Of a stretch of DNA of 64,000 bases, positions 38,062 through 47,493 are shown piece after piece (positions within the stretch are counted from its first letter, which is position 1; the number at the start of each line of letters is the position of its first letter). The position numbers and the translations under genes were made by a program. The stretch spans positions 62,001 through 126,000 of the forward strand of contig JAUSLL010000018.1 in assembly GCA_030649335.1 (NCBI GenBank). The letters are read 5' to 3'. Source of the stretch: Parvibaculum sp. (GTDB lineage Bacteria; Pseudomonadota; Alphaproteobacteria; Parvibaculales; Parvibaculaceae). The notes under the pieces were generated by a model. It saw only the letters and a program-made list of their open reading frames with translations, did no database searches and was not told the DNA's origin.

Positions 38062-39333
38062 ATGAAGACACATAGACATCAAGATCAGTTCAAATCGGTG
38101 AACGCATCTGGACTACTTTCGCACCTTTCCGGTCCAAAGCTGGCCGTAGGCTTCATCGGCATACTCACAGCCCTGCAAACACCGGCACAGGCGGCAGACC
38201 CGGTTTGGACACCGCTTCTCGACGCTCGCCTGCGCTACGAAAATGTCGATCAAACCGGCTTTGCCAAAGATGCAGACGCCACCACCGCGCGGTTGCGCGC
38301 CGGATTGCAATTCACCAACGGCGATGTGTCGATCCTCGGCGAAGCAGAAGGCACATTGGCGCTCAGCGAGCGCTACAACAGCACAACCAACGGCAAGACG
38401 GCTTATCCCGTTGTTGCAGACCCCGAAAATGCCGAACTCAACCGGTTGCAAATCCAATACACGGGCATCGACAAAACCACCTTCACGGTCGGCCGCCAGC
38501 GCATCAATATCGACGACCAGCGTTTTGTGGGCAGCGTCGGTTGGCGTCAAAACGAGCAGACATTTGATGCCATCCGCGTCGAGAGCACGGCGCTCGGCCC
38601 CCTCAAGGCTGACGTGACATACAGCTGGGCCAACCGCACCATCTTCGGCTACGACAGCCCTATCCAGTCTATTTCCGGCAGCAATGTGTTTGCCACGCTG
38701 AGCGCGGACATCAGCATGGTCACGCTCGAAGGCTTCACCTTCCTTGTTGATCAGGACGAATTCGGCAGGCGTCAGTTTTCAAGCCAGACATATGGTCTGC
38801 GCGCATCAGGCAAATTCGATCTGGCAACCGACACATCTCTTGCGCTCGCGGCAGGCTATGCAACGCAGGCCGATTGGAAAAACAATCCCAATGACTACAA
38901 GGCCGACTACTGGCTAGCCGATGCTTCACTCACCCTCGGCAAGTTCGGCCTCAACGCGAATTACGAAATTCTCGGCGCAGACACCGGCGCGGCGAACACC
39001 AGTTTCCAGACGCCGCTCGCCACTTTGCATAAATTTCAGGGGTGGGCCGACAAATTCCTGACAACACCCGCCAACGGTATCCGCGATCTTCAGGGTGGTG
39101 CGAGTTATGCGCCGGGCAAGATCGGCATTCTCGGGCCGGTCAAATTCGTGGTGGCTTACCACCAGTTCGACAGCGACATCGGCTCCAGCCATTACGGCAA
39201 CGAGTGGGATGCCCAGATCGTTATCAAGCCCCGTCCCGACACAACCGTCATCGCAAAGTTTGCCGACTATAAGTCCGACACGTTTGCGACAGACACGCAG
39301 AAAATATGGATAGAGATCGGTTACGCCTTATGA
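38062..39333 (+). CDS. outer-membrane porin, alginate-export-like family
   Basis: 423 residues: an N-terminal export segment (about 25-45, LAVGFIGILTALQTPAQAA) and a beta-barrel of alternating strands ending in an aromatic/hydrophobic IWIEIGYAL. Early repeats such as DARLRYENVDQTGF and TARLRAGLQF fit the alginate-export-type barrel family. Alginate synthesis genes are absent, so a nitrate or nitrite entry porin is the better guess, from its position after nasTS and its ANTAR leader. This function is inferred. No clear ribosome site beyond GGGGG upstream. Confidence 0.75.
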   Translation: MKTHRHQDQFKSVNASGLLSHLSGPKLAVGFIGILTALQTPAQAADPVWTPLLDARLRYENVDQTGFAKDADATTARLRAGLQFTNGDVSILGEAEGTLALSERYNSTTNGKTAYPVVADPENAELNRLQIQYTGIDKTTFTVGRQRINIDDQRFVGSVGWRQNEQTFDAIRVESTALGPLKADVTYSWANRTIFGYDSPIQSISGSNVFATLSADISMVTLEGFTFLVDQDEFGRRQFSSQTYGLRASGKFDLATDTSLALAAGYATQADWKNNPNDYKADYWLADASLTLGKFGLNANYEILGADTGAANTSFQTPLATLHKFQGWADKFLTTPANGIRDLQGGASYAPGKIGILGPVKFVVAYHQFDSDIGSSHYGNEWDAQIVIKPRPDTTVIAKFADYKSDTFATDTQKIWIEIGYAL

Positions 39334-39363
39334 CGTTTCCTCACGATACGTTGCAATAGCGGG

Positions 39364-39399
39364 CCGGTGCCGGCCCCCAATTGAAAGTTCCGGCACCGG
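39364..39399. terminator. inverted repeat between convergent porin and mobA
   Basis: CCGGTGCCGG (39364-39373) and CCGGCACCGG (39390-39399) form a perfect 10-bp stem with a 16-nt loop. It lies between two convergent genes and probably acts in both directions, though it lacks a T-run. Confidence 0.6.
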
Positions 39400-39405
39400 T
39401 CACCA

Positions 39406-39936
39406 TCACTCATCGTCCAAAAGTCTTTTCAGATCATCCGGCGAATTCACATTGTGCAGCGGCAGGGGTTCGGCAATCTTCCTGACCGCGACGTGATCAA
39501 GCCAAAGATGAAATGCGCCATTCCCGGCTGATGCGAGATAAGTATCGAGCGTCCCGCTCAGATGCGCAGGCCAATAGCCGATCAGATGCTGTTCGGCAAA
39601 AACTGCAGGCTCTGTCCCCGACAATAATTCAACGAGATTGGCAGGCAGCGGTAGGACATCGACGGGGACCGTGATCACCGCATCGAACGCATGGTCACTG
39701 GCATATGCCAATGCACCGTTCAACCCGCCGAGCGGCCCCATGCCGGCTTTCGGACGATCATCAACCCGTTCGATATCCCGCCAATTGCGGCCACAAATAA
39801 CAAGTTGATCGACCTGCTTGGAAAGGATCGCTGTGACATGATCAAGCATGGGCACGCCATCAATGATCGCCTCGGCTTTATCTTGGCCAAAACGCCTCGA
39901 CTGACCGCCCGCCAAAATTGCGCCCAGAACTTTCAT
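39406..39936 (-). CDS. mobA: molybdenum cofactor guanylyltransferase
   Basis: Attaches GMP to Mo-molybdopterin, giving the MGD cofactor that NasA needs. 176 residues; the nucleotide loop is GAILAGGQSRRFGQDKA, followed by RPKAGMGPLGGLNGALAYA and VITVPVDVLPLP. The position next to the nitrate genes suits its supply role; it faces them convergently. Confidence 0.94.
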   Translation of the reverse strand: MKVLGAILAGGQSRRFGQDKAEAIIDGVPMLDHVTAILSKQVDQLVICGRNWRDIERVDDRPKAGMGPLGGLNGALAYASDHAFDAVITVPVDVLPLPANLVELLSGTEPAVFAEQHLIGYWPAHLSGTLDTYLASAGNGAFHLWLDHVAVRKIAEPLPLHNVNSPDDLKRLLDDE

Positions 39937-40079
39937 TCCGCACCTTGCAAATACACAGCAGCAAAGGACCTGCCACTTTGTCCAAGATCATTTTAGCATC
40001 GATTATATTGGGCGACCATCGAACGACACGTCGCCGCTCCGGCGCGAGAAACGCACCGGAGCGGGCTTGGTTCTATCGG

Positions 40080-40238
40080 TCAGAGACGGCCGAGAAGGAG
40101 CAAGACAAGGAGGACGACGAGAACGACACCCAAACCGCCGCTCGGAAAATAGCCCCAGTTAGCGCTGTGCGGCCAAGCAGGGATGACGCCGACGAGGGCC
40201 AGAATAATTACGATCAGCAGAATTGTACCAAGAGACAT
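40080..40238 (-). CDS. DUF3309 small membrane protein
   Basis: 52-residue protein: MSLGTILLIVIILALVGVIP, then AWPHSANWGYFPSGGLG, then a second hydrophobic helix ending LLLLGRL. This two-helix pattern with the WPHSxNWGYxPSGG centre is characteristic of DUF3309. AGGAA lies upstream of the ATG (40236-40238). Function unknown. It follows the giant kinase gene on the same strand, 72 bp after its stop. Confidence 0.88.
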   Translation of the reverse strand: MSLGTILLIVIILALVGVIPAWPHSANWGYFPSGGLGVVLVVLLVLLLLGRL

Positions 40239-40310
40239 GATCTATTCCTCAAAATGATTGAGGCACAGAATAAACCGATCCGGTAAATCATCTAAAGGAT
40301 CGGGAAATAC

Positions 40311-43300
40311 TCACGACTCCGGGTCACCTGCATTGCCGGAGGCCGCAGCAACGGCCAAACGAGCCAATGCCGGAAGCGACTTCGACCCTGTCTTCTTCAT
40401 AATCGCGGCTCGATGATTTTCAACCGTTCGCTGACTGATACCGAGATCTGCCGCAATGTTCTTGCTCGGATGACCCGCCAGAACCATGTCCATGATCTCG
40501 CGCTGCCGTGACGTCAGTCCGGCCAAATGATCGACGGCGCTTTGCCGCCAGACGTGCAGCTTGGTTTCGTCCCGTGACAGTTCCAACGCATGATCGATGC
40601 CTGCGATGAGCGCGGGCGCACCAATCGGTTTCTCGATAAAATCGAGGGCTCCGGCCTTCATTGCTTCCACCACCATCGGCACATCGCTGTTGCCTGTGAT
40701 CATGATGGCCGGAAGCTGATACCCCAGATCGTTCAACTGACGCAGGAGATCGAGCCCGCTCATGCCAGGCAGATAGGCGTCTACCAGCAGACAGGCTTCA
40801 CCACCGGGGTGGTAGGCATCCAAAAAAGCTTCGCAGGTTGAGAAATCAACGACCGTGCGACCGTCATCCTCCAGCACACTGCGAATGGCGCCGCGAATAT
40901 GAGCGTCATCATCAACAACATAGACAGTGGGCAGCGTGATATCCGAAGCGGTTGCAGCCGGATTTGGTGTATGCGGGGCGGAAACCACATGCGCAACCGG
41001 CAAAAGCCGCAATATCGTCTCAGTCAACTCGCCGAGTTTCACCGGCTTGTTCAACTGCACGCAATTCTGAAGTGCGATGCTTCGCAACGTACCGGTCGAT
41101 ATGTCGCCGGTCAGAATAATGACGGGGACTTCCCGACGCATCTTGGCGCGCAGATTGGCCGCCACCTGAAGACCGTCCATTCCGTTCGGCAGATTGTAGT
41201 CAGCGAGAAGCAGGTCGGGCCTGATAGCACCGCGATTGACAAGATCAAGGCCCGCCAGACCGTCTGGCGCACTTGTGACGCGATGACCTTCGCTGATAAG
41301 CAGAAGTTCAAGAAGTTCACGCACTTCGGCATCATCCTCAACGACGAGGATTGTACCGCCACGCTGAATTTCGGCGACCGGCACTTCAACGGCGACCTGC
41401 AAAACTTTCTCGGGTTCGACCGCGTCTTCTGCCGGCTCATAAGCCACATCAACAGAAAATATCGACCCCCGCCCCAGTTGCGAACTGACGTGAATATTGT
41501 GCCCGAGCATTTCGCCGAGGCGACGGACAATCGAAAGACCAAGCCCCAACCCGCGGCCACGTTCACGCGCGACATTGTCGAGCTGGTGATACTCTTCAAA
41601 GATTGCTTCGTATTCGCCTTCCGGAATGCCGATGCCGGTATCGAGCACCTGAACGCTCAGCATGTCCTTGTGGCGACGACAACCCAGCAACACCTTGCCG
41701 CTCGCCGTGTATTTCAACGCATTCGACAGCAGATTGCGGATCATCTGACCAAGAAGATGCGGATCGCTATGGACCGAAAGACCGCATGACACAACGTGGA
41801 ACGACAGATCTTGCGCCTCGGCGGTATAGGTGAATTCCTCACGCAGGCGGTGCAGCAGATCATCGACCGGGAATGTCACCATCTCGGCAGAAACCGTACC
41901 CGCCTCGATCTGGTTCAGGTCAAGGAGTGTGTTCAGCATGCTCGACATGGCACCCAGCGTGCCATCGAGGCGTGCAACAAGCTTTTGCTCGGCTTCGCCC
42001 ACCACAGTCTTCGCCAGCAATCCCTGAAGTAAGGCCAGTGTTTGCAATGGTTGGCGCAGATCGTGGCTCGCGGCAGCCAGAAACCGCGACTTCGCCATGT
42101 TCGCAAGATCGGCTTGTTGTTTCGCGGCTTCCAGCGCCCCCGCGATGCGCTTGCGATCAGAGATGTCGGTGAAGGTAATAACGACACCCTCGACGCCGTC
42201 TTCATGCGTGCGGTACGGCAAGATGCGGCGGATGAACCAGACACCACTCAACGCTTCGACTTCGCGCTCTATAGGTACAAGCGTTTCCAGCACCATCCGC
42301 GCGTCGGTAGGTAGCTCATGGTCGGCCGTCAGTGAATGAAGATCGGCAAGCGGGCGCCCGATGTCGCCGGGAATGACGTTAAAGAGTGACTTCGTCGCTG
42401 GCGTGAAAAACCGGATGTTGAGATGAATGTCGAGAAAAAGTGTCGCGACGTCAGTACTGTAAAGGACATTCTGCAGATCGTTGGAGGTCGTGCGCTGGCG
42501 TTCAAGTGTTTCCTGCAACTGACTGTTTAGCGCCGTCAGCTCCTCGTTGAGAGATTGCAGTTCCTCTTGCGACGTCAGCAGTTCCTCGTTGGTCGATTGA
42601 TATTCTTCGTTGACCGACAAGGCCTCTTCGTTGATGGCCTTCTGGTCTTCGCTTGAGATTTCAAGATCGCGCATTGCGCCTTGCAGCTCGCCTCTGACGC
42701 CATCAAGCTCAAGTTCGAGTTCGGAAACACGCGAAGCTTCAAGCGGTGTAACCGGGCGATGAACCGACTGCTCGTGCTTCGGCTCGTCGATGAAACAGAC
42801 GAGCAGAAGGTCTTCTCCATCGTTCGGCACCGGCTGCACGTCAATGCGGAAGCGGATGTTGTCGCCGTTATTGTCCACTCTGCCACCTGCGACCACAATG
42901 CTCGCATTTTCGCGGATGGCACGCTGGATCGCCGAACGAAGCTTGCTGGCCAGCCCTTGCCGCGCCATTGAGAGGAGATCATGCGACGGATGACCGGGCG
43001 CCACATGCAAATAGCGGTCGATCGGTCCGACCGAGTGCAGGCACTCATGCTTGTGATTGATCAACACAGCGGCGGGCGCATAAGTGTCCATCACAAGTCG
43101 GCGACAGAGGTCTGCGAACACCGCTTGGCGCGACGGCGCGTGGCCCTGACCGGGACGGGCGGGAACCCGCATGCCGCCACCGGCACTCAGCGAAAATCCG
43201 AAGTTCTCCAGACGCTCGTCGCCAATCTTGCGATAAATCCGTTCAGCCTTGGAGATGACCTTAAAGCGGCCCTCAGTATTGGTAATTGTTTCCGAGCCGC

Positions 43301-44720
43301 CGAGCAGCAGCGCCCCGCCCTCGCGCAAGGCGAAGTGGAAGATTGAAATGGCGCGGGCCTGTGCTTCCGGACGCAGGTAAATCAGAAGGTTGCGGCAGGT
43401 CACGAGGTCGAGACGCGAAAACGGCGGATCGACCAATATGTCCTGCACGGTAAAGACAACAGCAGCACGCAACTCCGGCGAGACCCTATAGCCCTGCTCC
43501 TCCCGCTGAAAAAAGCGGGCAAGTCGTTCAGGCGAAATATCCGCCTCGATCGAGTGGGGATAGAGGCCTTCTCTGGCCGTCGCCACCGCATCAGGGTCTA
43601 CGTCAGACGCAAAAACTTGCAATTTCACGTCATGGTCGGCTGTCGCAATTTCCTCGCGAAAAATCATTGCGAGCGAATAAGCTTCCTCGCCCGTACTGCA
43701 ACCGGCGATCCAGATACGCAAAGGATGGTCCGGTGCCTGCTTGCTCACAAGCTCAGGCACGATCCGGTCTGCCATCAGGTCGAACACGGCCCCGTCACGG
43801 AAAAAAGAAGTAACGTTGATGAGCAAATCCTGCGAGAGCAATTCCCGCTCGTCGGCGTCGTGAAGCAGAATGTCGAGATATTGCTCCATATCGCTGATTT
43901 CGACCGACGAGAGCGTCATACGTCGTTCAATACGGCGCTTCAGCGTGCCGCGCTTGTATAGAGTGAAATCATGCGCGGTCTTTTCACGCAGAAGTTCAAT
44001 GATCTCCGGCACGCGGTCACGCGGCATATCCGGCAATATCTCGCCTTCCTCTGCAAAGGCCAGCCGCATGCTTCGGCTATGCTCAATCAGTTTCTCAGCG
44101 ATTTCGTCGACAGGCAGCACATGGTCGGCAAGGCCGGTGATGATGGCATTCCGCGGCATCCCGTCATAACCCGCTTCTTTCGGATCCTGCACAATAACGA
44201 GACCATTCTTCGCCTTGATCGCCTTCAGTCCGGCGCTGCCGTCTGTGCCGGTGCCCGACAGCACAACACAAACAGCACGTTTGCCGTATTCATCAGCCAT
44301 TGAGTGCAACAGGAAGTCGAACGGCAACCGCGCTCCGTGGCGCGCCTTGGGTTGCGACAGATGGATAGCGCCGCCAAGAACCGACAGGTAGGCACCCGGC
44401 GGAATAACGTAAAGATGATCGCGCTCAAGCAGCATGCCGTCCGTTGCCTGCACCACAGACATCGACGTGAAGGCGGTGAGCAACCCGACCATCATGCTTT
44501 CATGGGTCGGATCAAGATGCTGAACGAGAATGAACGCCATGCCTGTATTCTTCGGCAAAGCCCGCACCATCTTACGACAGGCATCGAGCCCGCCTGCTGA
44601 GGCACCGATGCCGACAATGGCAAAGCCTTCGGATGAGGGCGACTTGCTGGATGCGGGAATGGCAGGTTTGCCCGCTCGTGCTTTGGCCGGGGCGGCCTGC
44701 GGCGGACGATTTGTCGGCAT
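40311..44720 (-). CDS. CheB-CheR-PAS-histidine kinase-REC-REC-LuxR fusion
   Basis: 1469 residues with no membrane segment, so cytoplasmic. In order: CheB methylesterase (about 33-210: GASAGG Ser41, His68, Asp160 in SGTGTDG); CheR methyltransferase (about 235-500: NVTSFFRD, SAM loop AGCSTGEEAYSLAM, TCRNLLIY); a PAS-like part; an acidic coiled coil (about 660-745); PAS (745-860); kinase with phospho-His886 in ASHDLRQPL, N-box NLLSNALKY and GxG loops; REC1 (Asp1174); REC2 (Asp1314); and a FixJ/LuxR-type HTH (about 1400-1460, LTSRQREIMDMVLAG). I start at ATG 44720; a TTG ten codons upstream is possible. The signal sensed is unknown. Confidence 0.93.
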   Translation of the reverse strand: MPTNRPPQAAPAKARAGKPAIPASSKSPSSEGFAIVGIGASAGGLDACRKMVRALPKNTGMAFILVQHLDPTHESMMVGLLTAFTSMSVVQATDGMLLERDHLYVIPPGAYLSVLGGAIHLSQPKARHGARLPFDFLLHSMADEYGKRAVCVVLSGTGTDGSAGLKAIKAKNGLVIVQDPKEAGYDGMPRNAIITGLADHVLPVDEIAEKLIEHSRSMRLAFAEEGEILPDMPRDRVPEIIELLREKTAHDFTLYKRGTLKRRIERRMTLSSVEISDMEQYLDILLHDADERELLSQDLLINVTSFFRDGAVFDLMADRIVPELVSKQAPDHPLRIWIAGCSTGEEAYSLAMIFREEIATADHDVKLQVFASDVDPDAVATAREGLYPHSIEADISPERLARFFQREEQGYRVSPELRAAVVFTVQDILVDPPFSRLDLVTCRNLLIYLRPEAQARAISIFHFALREGGALLLGGSETITNTEGRFKVISKAERIYRKIGDERLENFGFSLSAGGGMRVPARPGQGHAPSRQAVFADLCRRLVMDTYAPAAVLINHKHECLHSVGPIDRYLHVAPGHPSHDLLSMARQGLASKLRSAIQRAIRENASIVVAGGRVDNNGDNIRFRIDVQPVPNDGEDLLLVCFIDEPKHEQSVHRPVTPLEASRVSELELELDGVRGELQGAMRDLEISSEDQKAINEEALSVNEEYQSTNEELLTSQEELQSLNEELTALNSQLQETLERQRTTSNDLQNVLYSTDVATLFLDIHLNIRFFTPATKSLFNVIPGDIGRPLADLHSLTADHELPTDARMVLETLVPIEREVEALSGVWFIRRILPYRTHEDGVEGVVITFTDISDRKRIAGALEAAKQQADLANMAKSRFLAAASHDLRQPLQTLALLQGLLAKTVVGEAEQKLVARLDGTLGAMSSMLNTLLDLNQIEAGTVSAEMVTFPVDDLLHRLREEFTYTAEAQDLSFHVVSCGLSVHSDPHLLGQMIRNLLSNALKYTASGKVLLGCRRHKDMLSVQVLDTGIGIPEGEYEAIFEEYHQLDNVARERGRGLGLGLSIVRRLGEMLGHNIHVSSQLGRGSIFSVDVAYEPAEDAVEPEKVLQVAVEVPVAEIQRGGTILVVEDDAEVRELLELLLISEGHRVTSAPDGLAGLDLVNRGAIRPDLLLADYNLPNGMDGLQVAANLRAKMRREVPVIILTGDISTGTLRSIALQNCVQLNKPVKLGELTETILRLLPVAHVVSAPHTPNPAATASDITLPTVYVVDDDAHIRGAIRSVLEDDGRTVVDFSTCEAFLDAYHPGGEACLLVDAYLPGMSGLDLLRQLNDLGYQLPAIMITGNSDVPMVVEAMKAGALDFIEKPIGAPALIAGIDHALELSRDETKLHVWRQSAVDHLAGLTSRQREIMDMVLAGHPSKNIAADLGISQRTVENHRAAIMKKTGSKSLPALARLAVAAASGNAGDPES

Positions 44721-44894
44721 TTCATTTTTACTCAAGGCACCGCTCACCAATGGGAGGCGCTTGCGGATGTTACCATCAATTCATGGTGGCAACTAACTTG
44801 CCCAATATCGGCCCGTTCTCGCCGCTTTGGACCGCAATCGGGACCGCTGAGTAGTTTCCGATCCTGCCAGGCATGAGACATCACGCGTAATGTC

Positions 44895-44952
44895 CACGGA
44901 AGATACAGGGGACCAGTTCCGATAAAAGGAACGCGGAAGCACCCAACCCGCT
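44895..44952. promoter_or_regulatory. possible divergent EcfG-type promoters
   Basis: GTTCC-gataaaa-GGAAC (44916-44932) puts a GGAAC -35 box on each strand. On the plus strand 16 nt lead to CGCT (44949-44952), towards the SYLF gene; on the minus strand 17 nt lead to CGTG (44898-44895), towards the kinase. The EcfG consensus as I know it is GGAAC-N16/17-CGTT, so each -10 has one mismatch. The 44721-45034 gap holds no gene. Confidence 0.35.
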
Positions 44953-45034
44953 CATCTCTATCTCTGCCCGTTTGGCAGACTGTGGCCTCGCCACGGTCAA
45001 TGCCAAGCCGTAACATTAGAACTGGACCACATAG

Positions 45035-45607
45035 ATGACAAAACTTCGCAATATTTTTCTCGCCACCTCCCTCTCCGTTGCAACGATGACAGGTGCCATT
45101 GCCACAGTCAGCACGTTCAGCAGCGCAAATGCCGCAACGGCAGAAGACCTCAACACAGATGCCGATCAGGCATTGGCTAAACTGTACAAATCCAGCCCCC
45201 TTGCTGAGCAGATCTCCAAGAAGGCAGTCGCCGTTCTCGTCTTTCCGAATGTCGTAAAGGCCGGTCTTGTTTTCGGCGGTGCTTATGGCGAAGGCGTGCT
45301 GCAGCAGAACCACAAGGTCGACAGCTACTACAATTCCGTCACGGGCTCATGGGGCCTGCAGGCCGGTGCGCAGTCCTACGGCTATGCCGTGTTCCTGATG
45401 AACTCCACAGCCGTCAAGTACCTGCATGAATCACATGGCTGGGAAATTGGCGTCGGCCCGACTGTTGTCATCGTCGACGACGGTATTGCGAAAAACCTCT
45501 CGACCTCGACACTCAAAGATGACGCCTACGCCTTCATCTTTGACCAGCAGGGCCTGATGGCCGGTGTCAGCATCGAAGGCACGAAGATTTCGAAGATCAA
45601 ACGTTGA
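45035..45607 (+). CDS. SYLF/YSC84-type lipid-binding protein
   Basis: 190 residues with a signal peptide (about 1-34, ending SSANAA). The SYLF domain follows: AVAVLVFPNVVKAGLVFGGA, GEGVLQ and YYNSVTGSWGLQAGAQSYGY. Members bind phosphoinositides or other lipids in eukaryotes; in bacteria they are periplasmic with unknown role. It opens the envelope/stress cluster and is divergent from the giant kinase. Confidence 0.9.
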   Translation: MTKLRNIFLATSLSVATMTGAIATVSTFSSANAATAEDLNTDADQALAKLYKSSPLAEQISKKAVAVLVFPNVVKAGLVFGGAYGEGVLQQNHKVDSYYNSVTGSWGLQAGAQSYGYAVFLMNSTAVKYLHESHGWEIGVGPTVVIVDDGIAKNLSTSTLKDDAYAFIFDQQGLMAGVSIEGTKISKIKR

Positions 45608-45630
45608 TCCGATAAGTTTGACCAAACACA

Positions 45631-45668
45631 TTGACCTCGTCCACCCTCACACGGGTGGGCGGGGTCAA
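45631..45668. terminator. 16-bp hairpin after the SYLF gene
   Basis: TTGACCTCGTCCACCC (45631-45646) pairs with GGGTGGGCGGGGTCAA (45653-45668) with two G-T wobbles and a TCACAC loop. It begins 24 nt after the SYLF stop. There is no T-run, so termination is likely but not certain. Confidence 0.6.
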
Positions 45669-45754
45669 GACGTTTCGGAACGACCGCAAACCCGATAACC
45701 TCAGGTTTCCAGGGAGGTGATACACCCCTCCTCCGTCAGACATCGGAGCGCCAT

Positions 45755-47140
45755 GTGCTTACAGCCCGCCTCTTTCTCTCGTCTTTCGCCCTGTGCGGCG
45801 TAATTGCCTGCGGGACAGTGCCGTCCTATGACGCGTTGATCGAAAAGCATGTCAGCTCTACTGACCACCCCAAGATCGCAGGCGCGCACGGTCCACTCAG
45901 CACGAGGCAGACCAAAGCCATTCTCGCCCGTCTGCGCGCATCCGACCCGAATGCCGACATTCTTCAGCGGCATCTCGTGATCGAGCAGAACGTCTCCGGG
46001 ACCCCGATCGTTGCAGGCAACAGAACGCGCCTGCTTCGTGATGGACGCGAGACATTCAAAGCCATTTTCACTGCCATTCGCGGCGCTCGCCACCATATCA
46101 ACCTCGAATACTATATTTTTGAAGACGTCGAGGTTGACGGTGAGCACATCGTAGATCTCCTGATCGCCAAGCGTGCGTCAGGCGTTGCAGTCAATATCAT
46201 CTATGACAGCTACGGATCGGGCCAGACGCCGGCCGAAGTCTTTACAAGACTGGCGGACGCCGGCGTCATACTCATGGAATTTCGCCCCCTCAATCCGCTC
46301 AAATCCATTTCCGACTACTCGATCAATGATCGTGACCATCGCAAGATCATGGTCGTGGACGGCAAGATCGGAATCGTCGGCGGCGTCAATCTGAGCAAAA
46401 CCTATCAAAGCCGCATACCCGGAGCGAAACCGCCGCCCGGCGGCGCACCGGAAACATGGCGTGATACCGATCTCGAAATCCGCGGACCGGCTGTGTCGCA
46501 ATTGCAGGACTTGTTTCTCCAACATTGGGAACAGCAAAATGGACCGACCATGGATAAGGCTCTGTACTATCCGGCCCAACAGGCCATCGGCTATGAGCTC
46601 GTCCGTATCATCGGCAGTTCGCCTGACGACCCCATCCCGCGATACTATGTGACACTCCTCTCTGCGATGCGCAGTGCGGAGGAAAGCATCTGGATTAGCG
46701 CGGCCTATTTCGTGCCGACACCTGACGAAAAAGACGAGTTGATGGAAGCGGCAGGACGCGGCATCGACGTCCGGTTGCTGCTACCCGCCCACAGCGATTC
46801 CCAATTGGTTCTCAGTGTAGGGCAATCGCACTATTCGGCCTTGCTCAAAGCCGGTATCAAAATCTATGAGCATCAGGACGATATTTTACACTCCAAAACG
46901 GCCGTCATTGACGGTGTTTGGAGCGTCGTCGGCTCATCAAACCTTGATCCGCGCAGCATCCTTTTCAACGATGAAGTCGATGCCGTGGTGCTGGGTACGT
47001 CAACCGGTCGCGCCCTTCAGGAAATGTTCAAGGACGATCAGGCGTCAGCCAAACAGCTTGACCTCGAATCATGGTCACAGCGCCCGCTTCTGCGGAAATT
47101 AAACGAGCTTTATTCGCGTATATGGGAATCGCTGCTCTGA
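45755..47140 (+). CDS. phospholipase D-type lipoprotein (cardiolipin synthase-like)
   Basis: 461 residues starting at GTG 45755 (CGGAG upstream). The signal LFLSSFALCGVIACGTV has a lipobox-like GVIAC, so it is probably a lipoprotein. Two HKD motifs, DHRKIMVVDGKIGIVGG (about 208) and LHSKTAVIDGVWSVVGSSN (about 382), give the paired phosphodiesterase centre. The typical cardiolipin synthase has N-terminal membrane helices; here a lipoprotein anchor replaces them, so the reaction may be another phosphatidyl transfer or hydrolysis. Independent of the SYLF gene by a 147-bp gap with a hairpin. Confidence 0.88.
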   Translation: MLTARLFLSSFALCGVIACGTVPSYDALIEKHVSSTDHPKIAGAHGPLSTRQTKAILARLRASDPNADILQRHLVIEQNVSGTPIVAGNRTRLLRDGRETFKAIFTAIRGARHHINLEYYIFEDVEVDGEHIVDLLIAKRASGVAVNIIYDSYGSGQTPAEVFTRLADAGVILMEFRPLNPLKSISDYSINDRDHRKIMVVDGKIGIVGGVNLSKTYQSRIPGAKPPPGGAPETWRDTDLEIRGPAVSQLQDLFLQHWEQQNGPTMDKALYYPAQQAIGYELVRIIGSSPDDPIPRYYVTLLSAMRSAEESIWISAAYFVPTPDEKDELMEAAGRGIDVRLLLPAHSDSQLVLSVGQSHYSALLKAGIKIYEHQDDILHSKTAVIDGVWSVVGSSNLDPRSILFNDEVDAVVLGTSTGRALQEMFKDDQASAKQLDLESWSQRPLLRKLNELYSRIWESLL

Positions 47141-47253
47141 GTAACTCAGAATGAACCCTGAGTAGTTCCCGAACCTGTCCTGAATGCGGGAAATAATGCA
47201 CGAATGGTGCAATGGCAAAAATTGCCATGCGACCTCAACCTCAGGACATCCCT

Positions 47254-47493
47254 ATGAACAACATCGTTATCACCGGCGCAGTCATCGTCTTGTTGGGTAT
47301 TCTCGGACTAGCTGTTCCGGCATTTACCACCCAATCAACTGAAGACATTGCGCAAATCGGCGATCTCAAAATTCAGACCACCGAAAAGACGTCACACAAT
47401 ATCTCACCCTACATCAGCGGCGGCATTGTCGTTCTCGGTCTCCTTGTCATGGGCGGCGGAGCGACCCGACGCAACGGACGCACCAATTCTTGA
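47254..47493 (+). CDS. small two-helix membrane protein
   Basis: 79 residues from ATG 47254, with AGGA upstream. Two membrane helices, VITGAVIVLLGILGLAVPAF and ISGGIVVLGLLVMGGGA, flank a polar loop (DIAQIGDLKIQTTEKTS). The pattern of helix, loop with GDLxIxTTE, helix recalls a widespread family of small uncharacterised bacterial proteins, but I cannot name it. The 47494-47739 gap that follows holds no gene. Confidence 0.7.
   Translation: MNNIVITGAVIVLLGILGLAVPAFTTQSTEDIAQIGDLKIQTTEKTSHNISPYISGGIVVLGLLVMGGGATRRNGRTNS

Noticed and set aside
38062-39333. True alginate exporter
   Set aside because: No alginate biosynthesis genes are nearby; the NasT-type leader and nitrate context favour an ion porin.
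45660-45755. GGAAC box at 45677 as an EcfG promoter for the PLD gene
   Set aside because: At 16 or 17 nt downstream there is ACCT or CCTC, not CGTT.
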